This document shows, in pieces, positions 1 to 4,659 of a stretch of DNA of 7,181 nucleotides. The stretch is from contig WVZH01000312.1 of assembly GCA_011772595.1 (NCBI GenBank), forward strand, positions 84,196 to 91,376. The letters are read 5' to 3'. Every line of letters begins with the position of its first letter. Position 1 is the stretch's first letter. The translations under genes and the position numbers were made by a program. The notes beneath the pieces were generated by a model. That model had not been told where the DNA came from and made no database searches. It saw nothing but the letters and a program-made list of their open reading frames with translations. Origin of the DNA: Anaerolineales bacterium. GTDB lineage: Bacteria > Chloroflexota > Anaerolineae > Anaerolineales > E44-bin32.

Positions 1-35
1 ATGGACGAAAGGGGAATGAAAGGAAATTCGCGTGA
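1..35 (+). CDS. 3' tail of an upstream gene, possibly the partner sensor kinase
   Basis: Frame 3 is open from the window edge to the TGA at 33-35 and reads GRKGNERKFA. Its stop overlaps the GTG start of the response regulator by four bases (GTGA, 32-35), a typical sign of translational coupling. Kinase and regulator genes are often arranged this way, so a histidine kinase is a reasonable guess, but ten residues cannot show it. Frame 1 is also open to a TAA at 40-42, so the assignment of frame is itself uncertain. Confidence 0.4.
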   Translation, partial: GRKGNERKFA

Positions 36-430
36 CAGTTAAATTGCTCGTGGTTGAGGATCACGCTGTCGTACGTCTTGGCTTACAGATGCTCCTTGAT
101 AATCAACCCGATGTTGATATCGTTGGTGAAGCGCTCACAGGGGCGCAGGCGCTTCAATTAGCTGACGCGCTTCGACCGGATGTCGTATTGATGGACCTCG
201 GACTGCCTGACTCTTCTGGGATCGACATCTCGGCAGAGATCAAAAGGCGCCATCCAGATACGGCCATCGTCGCGCTCACGATTCATGAGGATCGAGAGTA
301 TATCGATAGGATGCTTTCGATTGGCGCGTTGGGCTACATATCCAAGCGAGCTGCCCCGGAGGAATTGATCGCCGCAATTCACAAGGCCGCTGAAGGTCAA
401 ACATACCTGGGCGCTGTGCTGCCTGGTTAG
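32..430 (+). CDS. Receiver-only response regulator (NarL/FixJ-like, no DNA-binding domain)
   Basis: This 132-residue protein is a complete phosphoacceptor receiver domain, the part of a two-component system that takes a phosphate from a sensor kinase. Visible landmarks are the acidic pair E9-D10, the phosphorylated aspartate D55 in VLMDLGLP, the switch threonine T83 and the conserved lysine K105 in GYISKRA. The segment at about 110-126 (EELIAAIHKAAEGQTYL) is the usual run-out of NarL-family receivers towards the linker. There the protein stops, about 75-85 residues short of a normal NarL regulator. None of the three frames downstream encodes a LuxR-type helix-turn-helix, so this is a loss and not a simple frameshift. 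The start is GTG, with an AAAGGA Shine-Dalgarno at 19-24, and overlaps the upstream stop. It may act through protein contacts, as CheY or Spo0F do, or may be a degraded regulator. Confidence 0.85.
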   Translation: MTVKLLVVEDHAVVRLGLQMLLDNQPDVDIVGEALTGAQALQLADALRPDVVLMDLGLPDSSGIDISAEIKRRHPDTAIVALTIHEDREYIDRMLSIGALGYISKRAAPEELIAAIHKAAEGQTYLGAVLPG

Positions 431-520
431 GCGTAAATCAGCCTCGAATCTCGGCAAACCAATAGAAGTTTATAGCAGGTGGGTGTGAGAGCGCGCGGAC
501 ACGGTTTCGTCCACAATTTT

Positions 521-552
521 AAGGTCACTCAAATTAAATAAGAAGGTCACTC
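521..552. repeat. Two direct copies of AAGGTCACTC, 22 bp apart
   Basis: AAGGTCACTC occurs at 521-530 and again, identically, at 543-552. The start-to-start distance is 22 bp, about two turns of the helix, so both copies would face the same side of the DNA. The pair lies in the gap between the response regulator and the cyclic-nucleotide-binding-fold gene (start 643). That position fits a binding site for a regulator, but no protein can be named. Confidence 0.5.
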
Positions 553-632
553 GTAAGGACTTCTTTGGAGCGAAACCATCATCAATGATTTGTGCAGTAT
601 GGGAAGTCCGGCATGATTCCATTCAACGCTTT

Positions 633-636
633 GGAG
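633..636 (+). promoter_or_regulatory. Shine-Dalgarno GGAG deciding the start at ATG 643
   Basis: GGAG lies six bases before ATG 643. The in-frame alternatives, GTG 592 and ATG 613, have no comparable site, so 643 is the preferred start of the cyclic-nucleotide-binding-fold protein. Confidence 0.6.
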
Positions 637-642
637 ATCGGC

Positions 643-1095
643 ATGGATCCAAACGAAGTATTAACTACCAATGCATTATTCGACGGCGTCCCTGACCAGG
701 TGCTTGCTACGATTGCTGATATCAGCAAGGAGGTCGAACACTTCAGAGGGGAGCTTATCTTTGAAGAGGGGGAAAAGGCAGAGCATTTGTACATTTTGGT
801 CGAGGGGAAGGTCTCAATTCGCGCTCACCTGACATCACGACCGGAGAGCATTACCGTAGCAATCTTGAACCAGAGCGATCAAAGCTTCGGGTGGTCCTGT
901 GTGGTTGCGCCGTTTTGTTACACGGCTTCGGCGCTATGTGAGACAGATTGCCGTCTCCTGGCGATCCCGGGGTAGAAGCTCCTTGAAATTCTCAAGCGGG
1001 AACCAGCGTCCGGGTTTGCGGTCATGAGGCGCATCTCCGAGGTGATCAGCAGCCGGCCACGAAACAGCCGCGCAGTCCTGCTAAAGACATTGTGA
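643..1095 (+). pseudogene. Stand-alone cyclic-nucleotide-binding-fold protein interrupted by an in-frame TAG
   Basis: From ATG 643 the frame encodes a Crp-like sensor beta-barrel with no DNA-binding domain. Residues 34-57 (FRGELIFEEGEKAEHLY then ILVEGKV) are the typical jelly-roll strands. A TAG at 973-975 (codon 111) stops translation after 110 residues. The same frame continues without another stop to TGA 1093-1095, reading KLLEILKREPASGFAVMRR and ending SRAVLLKTL, which is the normal C-terminal helix of these roughly 150-residue proteins. A single change from GAG would explain the stop. The canonical phosphate-binding cassette is altered: GW (83-84) stands where GE is usual, and YTA (93-95) where R-S/T-A is usual. 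It probably does not bind cAMP in the standard way. Likely a recent pseudogene; the alternatives are a short but functional protein, TAG read-through, or a sequencing error. Confidence 0.8.
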
Positions 1096-1243
1096 TTGTA
1101 TGAGCGAGAAAGGGTTCTCAGCCGTCCATACCTTTCTTCGTCTTGGGGTGGCGCTTCTGGTAACCGAATGTTTGGGCTTTGATCTTGAGAGTCATTGACA
1201 TTCTGTTATGTGTAAATAAGTGGTAAATGAGGAGGGTGGAGCT
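1096..1243. other. Intergenic region before the small CxxC protein
   Basis: No convincing gene was found. TTGACA at 1195-1200 matches a -35 box perfectly, but no -10 box lies at the usual spacing. The nearest AT-rich element, TAAATA at 1213-1218, is only 12 bases downstream, though TGTG just before its core resembles an extended -10. The minus strand holds a 25-codon lysine-rich reading frame (1195 down to about 1118) with no ribosome site that I could see. Confidence 0.35.
1231..1235 (+). promoter_or_regulatory. Shine-Dalgarno GGAGG deciding the start at ATG 1244
   Basis: GGAGG lies eight bases before ATG 1244. It makes this a better start than the in-frame GTG at 1220, which would place the ribosome site inside the coding region. 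Confidence 0.65.
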
Positions 1244-1579
1244 ATGTCGCCAAAGGTTTGTAAACATCGTCCAGTAATCTTGGGAACCATGCCGGAAGAC
1301 AACGTCATCATGGATTGGCTGAAGACGAACCAGCAATTATATATTGTGGCCTGCAATGACTGTGGCTTGATCGGCAAACTGGAGCCGGTCATTGATCAAC
1401 AGGCTTATTTTCAAAAGCATCCCGACCTGACGATCCAGGAGTTGCGTCGATTAATCGAGTTGGGGATGGTGAGAGTTCGCATGGGTCAGTTCTGGGACAC
1501 GAAACACTGGGACATGGAGCATGTCGGGGATCTCTACTTCCTCGACGAAAAATCCAATTGGGTCGAGTGGCGTATGTGA
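1244..1579 (+). CDS. Hypothetical protein with a possible CxH...CxxC metal site
   Basis: This intact frame encodes 111 residues that I cannot assign to a named family. A Cys-Lys-His near the N terminus (C6, H8) and a Cys-Asn-Asp-Cys (C37, C40) could together hold a zinc ion; this is inference from residue spacing only. The rest is mixed helix and strand, with a charged helical segment at about 58-71 (LTIQELRRLIELG) and a tryptophan-rich C terminus (W81, W86, WVEW near 107-110). There is no signal peptide or membrane segment, so it is probably cytoplasmic. It has a strong ribosome site, which argues that it is expressed. It stands alone between two decayed genes, so context gives no clue to function. 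Confidence 0.7.
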   Translation: MSPKVCKHRPVILGTMPEDNVIMDWLKTNQQLYIVACNDCGLIGKLEPVIDQQAYFQKHPDLTIQELRRLIELGMVRVRMGQFWDTKHWDMEHVGDLYFLDEKSNWVEWRM

Positions 1580-1640
1580 CCCTTACCTCGATGCACAATT
1601 CGTGTCTCTCCGTCGACATACGACCTGCACCACACTCTCT

Positions 1641-1823
1641 CCGGAACAATCCTATGAGAAAGTCGGCTTCGCTCCGGGTGTTCTCTTCCCCACAGGAGCT
1701 GTTCTTGATGAAAGTGGGGAAGAGGTGTTGCTATTTTGTGGTGGTGCGGATGAAGTGGTAAGCGTATTGAGGTACTCCATGGATTCGATTTTAGAGCACC
1801 TCGGGATTTCAACGCGCGTATGA
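1641..1823 (+). pseudogene. C-terminal remnant of a GH130-type glycosidase/phosphorylase
   Basis: The frame from about 1641 to TGA 1821-1823 reads PEQSYEKVGFAPGVLFPTG, then AVLDESGEEVLLFCGGADEV, and ends with a helix near SMDSILEHL. This matches the characteristic end of GH130 enzymes (beta-mannoside phosphorylases and related hydrolases), where a YE-x-EGF-x-P-N-V-V-FP-x-G segment is followed by a YYGAADTV strand and a short helix. About 60 residues remain of an enzyme usually over 300 residues long. The upstream stretch (1580-1640) shows at most faint similarity in the same frame, and the rest of the gene is absent because a different gene occupies 1244-1579. There is no start codon with a ribosome site. 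The typical YYGAAD has become FCGGAD, in keeping with decay. It is almost certainly non-functional. Confidence 0.7.
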
Positions 1824-1921
1824 CCTTCCGATTCGCGTTGACCCATTTATCCTGTTAGATCCCAGTTTGATAGTCAATATCGATCTTGTCTTAAACCCTC
1901 CCCTTTTTTCCTGGCAAGCTA

Positions 1922-1950
1922 TTGTCACATCTAGATCATTCTCTTGAAAT
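1922..1950 (+). promoter_or_regulatory. Candidate sigma-70-type promoter for the aminotransferase
   Basis: TTGTCA (1922-1927, 5 of 6 to consensus) and TGAAAT (1945-1950, 4 of 6) are separated by exactly 17 bases. Transcription would start near 1957, inside the inverted repeat at 1953-1975, and give a leader of about 115 bases. This is a motif match only. Confidence 0.35.
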
Positions 1951-1952
1951 GG

Positions 1953-1975
1953 TCCAACGGACGTTGAGCGTTGGA
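1953..1975. promoter_or_regulatory. Inverted repeat TCCAACG-N9-CGTTGGA, candidate operator or leader hairpin
   Basis: The 7-bp arms TCCAACG (1953-1959) and CGTTGGA (1969-1975) are perfectly complementary. The 9-base centre carries another CGTTG (1962-1966) that can pair with CAACG (1955-1959) over a 2-base loop, so two mutually exclusive hairpins are possible. The repeat directly follows the candidate -10 box, a common place for a repressor site. No regulator can be named. Confidence 0.45.
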
Positions 1976-2061
1976 TGGCAGTAGTTGATAAAATTCGACA
2001 GGCGTGCGATAAAGGGGGCATAGAAACAGCCACGGTTTACAAGAACTACGCCGACATCTCC

Positions 2062-2066
2062 GGAGG
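2062..2066 (+). promoter_or_regulatory. Shine-Dalgarno GGAGG deciding the start at ATG 2074
   Basis: GGAGG lies seven bases before ATG 2074. The conserved family sequence (PGPVEV) begins ten residues after this ATG, so it is preferred over ATG 1975. Confidence 0.8.
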
Positions 2067-2073
2067 AAAAAAG

Positions 2074-3189
2074 ATGGCAGATAAACCCTTGAAGCTGATG
2101 ATTCCTGGACCTGTTGAGGTGGAGCAGGAGGTCCTGGCGGTCATGGCAAACCCCGTGATGCCTCATTACGGGGAGGCGTGGACAAAGCTCTTCAACGAGA
2201 CCATAGAATTGCTGAAATCGGTCTTCAATACACAAGGTGACGTTTTCCTCATGGTTGGCTCTGGAAGCGCAGGCATCGATGCCTGTATCGGGAGTTCGCT
2301 GCGACGCGGTGAGAAAATCCTCGTGGGTGTCAATGGTTTTTTTGGTGAACGCATGGCGATCATCGCAGAGGGTTATGGTCTGCATGTGGTGCGCCTGGAG
2401 AGGGAGTGGGGCGCGCCGATTCCCGCAGCGACGATTGAACAAGCCTTGCGTGAACATCCTGATGCCAAAGCGGTTGCCATGGTGCACTTGGAGACTTCCA
2501 CGGCGATCGCAAATCCTGTCGAGGTGATAGGTGCTCTAGTCAAGGAGGCCGGCGCCTTATTTATCATCGATTCAGTCTCCTCCTTAGGAGGATTGCCGTT
2601 GAAGGTGGACGCATGGGGCATCGATCTTTGCGCCTCGGCCTCTCAGAAATGTCTGGGTGCGCCTCCTGGTCTTACGCCGGTTTCTGTCTCCTCTGCTGCC
2701 TGGGAGGCCATTATGGCGAACGACACGCCACATGGTTGGTATTTAGATTTAAAGGTCTGGCGTCAATACGCCATTGATTGGGCAGACTGGCATCCATACC
2801 CGACGACCACAGCGACCAACAATATCCTCACGTTGCGTGCCAGCCTCAAACGCCTGCTTGAGGAAGGACTGGAAGCACGTTTGATTCGCTATCGGGACTT
2901 AGCGCTTCAGTTACGCCGGGGATTGCGTGAGATCGGCATGCCCCCTTACACGCCTGACGAGGATCTCGTTCCCGTGCTGACGCCTGTTTGTGCACCAGAG
3001 GGCGTGCCGGCAGGTGAGGTCGTGGAATACATGGAACAGGTTCAGCGTATCAAGATCGGACCCGGATTGGGCGAGGCGCTGCAAGACAAGATATTCCGCA
3101 TTGGACATATGTCTCCTGCCGTCACAAGCGAAGACATTGAGGAAGTGCTACAAGCGCTTGCAGCTTTCACCCCTTCGTGGCGAGGGTGA
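2074..3189 (+). CDS. Class V PLP aminotransferase, alanine/serine-glyoxylate type
   Basis: This 371-residue protein is a full-length fold-type I, class V aminotransferase, the family of alanine-glyoxylate, serine-pyruvate and ureidoglycine-glyoxylate aminotransferases. Visible in order: the N-terminal PGPVEV (11-16); the glycine-rich cofactor phosphate-binding turn GSGSAGIDA (62-70); HLETSTA (138-144); the aspartate that pairs with the PLP ring nitrogen, D166 in IIDSVSSLGG; the Schiff-base lysine K192 in SASQKCLGAPPG; and the C-terminal R342 in FRIGHMS, which binds the substrate carboxylate in relatives. All key residues are present and the length is normal, so it should be active in the cytoplasm. 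Glyoxylate as amino acceptor is likely from family resemblance. The donor (alanine, serine or ureidoglycine) is not decided by what I can see. The nearby fdrA/DUF1116 genes, known from allantoin breakdown, make a ureidoglycine role worth considering. It is transcribed alone and converges on the capA-like gene. Confidence 0.92.
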   Translation: MADKPLKLMIPGPVEVEQEVLAVMANPVMPHYGEAWTKLFNETIELLKSVFNTQGDVFLMVGSGSAGIDACIGSSLRRGEKILVGVNGFFGERMAIIAEGYGLHVVRLEREWGAPIPAATIEQALREHPDAKAVAMVHLETSTAIANPVEVIGALVKEAGALFIIDSVSSLGGLPLKVDAWGIDLCASASQKCLGAPPGLTPVSVSSAAWEAIMANDTPHGWYLDLKVWRQYAIDWADWHPYPTTTATNNILTLRASLKRLLEEGLEARLIRYRDLALQLRRGLREIGMPPYTPDEDLVPVLTPVCAPEGVPAGEVVEYMEQVQRIKIGPGLGEALQDKIFRIGHMSPAVTSEDIEEVLQALAAFTPSWRG

Positions 3190-3248
3190 TGCCTTCGTTC
3201 GGCTTGTATGATCTGCACCGCCTCGCTTGTGAGAACTATATATAACAA

Positions 3249-3274
3249 AGGTGCCCGGCGCTTTGGGGCGCCTG
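3249..3274 (-). terminator. Palindromic repeat copy 1, possible terminator of the capA-like gene
   Basis: AGGTGCCC (3249-3256) pairs with GGGCGCCT (3266-3273) as eight base pairs with one G-T wobble around a 9-base loop. Read on the minus strand, downstream of the capA-like stop, the hairpin is followed by TTTGTTATATATA, a moderately T-rich tail that could support intrinsic termination. Positions 3251-3274 match 4544-4567 at 21 of 24 bases, so it also belongs to a dispersed palindromic repeat. Confidence 0.45.
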
Positions 3275-3282
3275 ATCTTAGG

Positions 3283-3316
3283 GGTTGAGACGCTCCTGAC
3301 GGATCAGACCTCAACC
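3283..3316. terminator. Nested hairpin between convergent genes
   Basis: GGTTGAG (3283-3289) is perfectly complementary to CTCAACC (3310-3316). Inside, CTGA (3296-3299) pairs with TCAG (3304-3307) over a CGGA tetraloop. This gives a two-storey stem with an asymmetric internal loop. There is no T-run on either side, so it is at best a non-canonical or factor-assisted terminator, or a structure that protects 3' ends. Confidence 0.4.
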
Positions 3317-3326
3317 TGGGGGCGCC

Positions 3327-4436
3327 TCACCTCACCTCGATCACCAGACGATTTCCCTCGCGCCGGACCTCCGTTCCCATTGCGGCGGAGAGTTCTTGCA
3401 TTCGTGCATGGATTTGATCAAAGTCTGCTCCATGAGCTTGGTTGGTCTGGGCGAGACGGATCATTACCGGAACCAATTCAATCTTCTTCACACCTCTTTT
3501 GGTCACAGTTAGGAGAAAGAGGAGTTGTTGATCGTTCCTGAGAACCTCATCCACAGCATAGTCGTCTATTAGATCTCCGGTATCGTAGAGAATAACCTTT
3601 CCATTGTAGATTTCAATGCCTTGGAAGACGTGAGCGCTGTGTCCGTGGAAGATGTCGGCGCCTGCATCCATCACCTCCCTGGCGAACTCTTTGAACTCGG
3701 TGGTTGGGATTTGCCTCATATTAGGACCCCAGTGGATGGAGAACACGACGAGATCTGCTCCGGCCTCTCGAACCTTCTCGATGCTTTGCCGAACCCGGTT
3801 GAAATAAGGCTCGTCGACGGTTATCGGGATGACGTTGGTGCCGGCTTTGTTCTCCGTGGCAGCATACTCACGAAAGTGGTCGGTAAAAGCTATTACACCA
3901 ATGGTGATCCCTTTCGCTTCCAGCAGTGTGAACTGAGAAGCAGCTTCTAGATTCCTTCCCGCCCCGGCATAAGCGATCCCGTGCTCGTCCAGGTGGTGAA
4001 TGGTTTCTAATAGGGCTGGAGATTGATAATCCATGGCGTGGTTGTTGGACAGTGTAACGTAGTCAACACCAGCCGCAGTTAATGCTTCTATCACCTTGGG
4101 ATCCGCTCTGAAATAAAAAACTCTGGGTGGGCGGAAGGGTTCACCACTCTCGGCGATGACGCACTCGAGGTTGATCAAGAAAAGATCGGCCGATTGAACG
4201 AGAGCGAGAAGATCGCCCCAAGGGTAGAGTGGGCCAAACTTCAGGATTATTTCATTAACCCAGCGCCCGAGCATGACGTCGCCGGCTAAAGCGAGGGTGA
4301 TCTCCTCTGTATCTCCTTCAAGCGTGGGTTGCGGCGTGACGGGGGAGGGGACCGCCAATTCTTCCAATGGTGATACTGGGCTGGTTGCACAACCACTGGT
4401 CAAGAGTACTAGGAATAGAAAGGCGAGGCGTTTCAT
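3327..4436 (-). CDS. CapA/PgsA-family putative lipoprotein (metallophosphatase-like fold)
   Basis: From ATG 4436 the protein has 369 residues. It starts with a lipoprotein signal: MKR, a hydrophobic stretch (4-12), and TSGC with the acylated cysteine at C16. A proline-rich spacer (about 20-40) follows. The CapA domain then shows ALAGDVMLGR (49-58), INLEC (88-92), TLSNNHAMDY (128-137), SIHWGPN (233-239), HGHSAHVFQG (264-273) and YDTGD (284-288). These Asp, Asn and His residues are the predicted metal site of this calcineurin-like family, whose members take part in poly-gamma-glutamate capsule export or cell-envelope chemistry. No capB, capC or pgsE genes are visible, so a capsule role is unproven. 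The frame is open upstream to 4580, but the lipoprotein signal and a GGGGTGA ribosome site (4441-4447) fix the start at 4436. It is apparently a single-gene unit. Confidence 0.88.
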   Translation of the reverse strand: MKRLAFLFLVLLTSGCATSPVSPLEELAVPSPVTPQPTLEGDTEEITLALAGDVMLGRWVNEIILKFGPLYPWGDLLALVQSADLFLINLECVIAESGEPFRPPRVFYFRADPKVIEALTAAGVDYVTLSNNHAMDYQSPALLETIHHLDEHGIAYAGAGRNLEAASQFTLLEAKGITIGVIAFTDHFREYAATENKAGTNVIPITVDEPYFNRVRQSIEKVREAGADLVVFSIHWGPNMRQIPTTEFKEFAREVMDAGADIFHGHSAHVFQGIEIYNGKVILYDTGDLIDDYAVDEVLRNDQQLLFLLTVTKRGVKKIELVPVMIRLAQTNQAHGADFDQIHARMQELSAAMGTEVRREGNRLVIEVR

Positions 4437-4512
4437 TGGATCACCCCATGAAATGTATATCACCTCAAGTGTTGAAATCCAAGGTCGCCTGATAACCCTG
4501 GAGTGGCTTTGC

Positions 4513-4527
4513 GTTCTTACCAAGAAC
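4513..4527. promoter_or_regulatory. Perfect inverted repeat GTTCTT-ACC-AAGAAC, candidate operator
   Basis: Two 6-bp arms (4513-4518 and 4522-4527) are perfectly complementary around a 3-base centre. The site lies about 77 bases upstream of the capA-like start codon, on its promoter side. Its compact symmetric form suits a dimeric repressor. No family can be named. Confidence 0.45.
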
Positions 4528-4543
4528 AGAAGGGATATCGATC

Positions 4544-4567
4544 GTGCCCCGCACTTTGGGGCACCTG
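4544..4567. repeat. Palindromic repeat copy 2 (REP-like)
   Basis: GTGCCCC (4544-4550) and GGGGCAC (4558-4564) form a perfect 7-bp stem around GCACTTT. The block matches 3251-3274 at 21 of 24 positions in the same orientation. The differences are 3257/4550 (G/C), 3260/4553 (G/A) and 3270/4563 (G/A), and similarity ends sharply on both sides. This is what a dispersed intergenic palindromic element looks like. It may also serve as the transcript end of the fdrA operon. Confidence 0.6.
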
Positions 4568-4659
4568 GGTAGTTTTCCAAATTGTGTTGTGAAGTTTATG
4601 CGGAGGTCTTCGATCTGGAATTACATAGATTCCGGAAATCGATTATGGACTCTCTTGGT

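Larger units (their letters stand above)
431..642. other. Intergenic region between the receiver gene and the CNB-fold gene
   Basis: No coding potential was recognised in either strand. It contains the AAGGTCACTC direct repeat (521-552), a Shine-Dalgarno at 633-636, and no convincing terminator or sigma-70 promoter. A GTG at 592 opens the downstream frame earlier but has a poor ribosome site, and the extra 17 residues do not look like family sequence. Confidence 0.5.
1824..2073. other. Intergenic region upstream of the aminotransferase
   Basis: This 250-bp gap holds a candidate promoter (1922-1950), an inverted repeat (1953-1975) and the aminotransferase Shine-Dalgarno (2062-2066). The aminotransferase frame is open upstream to ATG 1975, but those 33 codons do not resemble the family N terminus. 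Confidence 0.5.
3190..3326. other. Convergent intergenic region rich in hairpins
   Basis: This gap separates the 3' ends of the aminotransferase (+) and the capA-like gene (-). It holds a palindromic repeat (3249-3274) and a nested hairpin (3283-3316). GGGGCGCCT occurs twice (3265-3273 and 3319-3327), and its palindromic core GGCGCC allows the two copies to pair with each other around the whole structure. Confidence 0.55.
4437..4659. other. Intergenic region between the fdrA operon end and the capA-like gene
   Basis: No gene was recognised in this 223-bp gap. It holds the GTTCTT-ACC-AAGAAC palindrome (4513-4527) and the second copy of the 24-bp palindromic repeat (4544-4567). A weak minus-strand promoter match, TTGGAT (4482-4477) and TATACA (4459-4454) at 17-base spacing, would leave a leader of only about 11 bases before ATG 4436, so it is uncertain. 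There is no classic T-tailed terminator for the operon. Confidence 0.45.

Noticed and set aside
973..1095. Pyrrolysine or amber read-through as the explanation of the TAG
   Set aside because: There is no pyl gene or recoding signal in the window, and neighbouring genes end normally in TAG. A point mutation is simpler, so this is kept only as an alternative to test.
1195..1218. TTGACA as the -35 box of a promoter for the CxxC gene
   Set aside because: The -35 match is perfect, but no -10 box lies at 16-18 bases. The only TAAATA is 12 bases away, so it is not called as a promoter.
1975..2073. Extended N terminus of the aminotransferase from ATG 1975
   Set aside because: The extra 33 residues do not resemble the family, the ATG lies in an inverted repeat, and a strong Shine-Dalgarno precedes ATG 2074.
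1936..2487. 183-codon minus-strand open frame opposite the start of the aminotransferase
   Set aside because: The composition is typical of an antisense shadow (rich in His, Arg and Cys), and the plus strand encodes conserved aminotransferase motifs here.
4437..4580. Extended N terminus of the capA-like protein from 4580
   Set aside because: It would bury the lipoprotein signal peptide inside the protein and run through a palindromic repeat. ATG 4436 has a suitable ribosome site.
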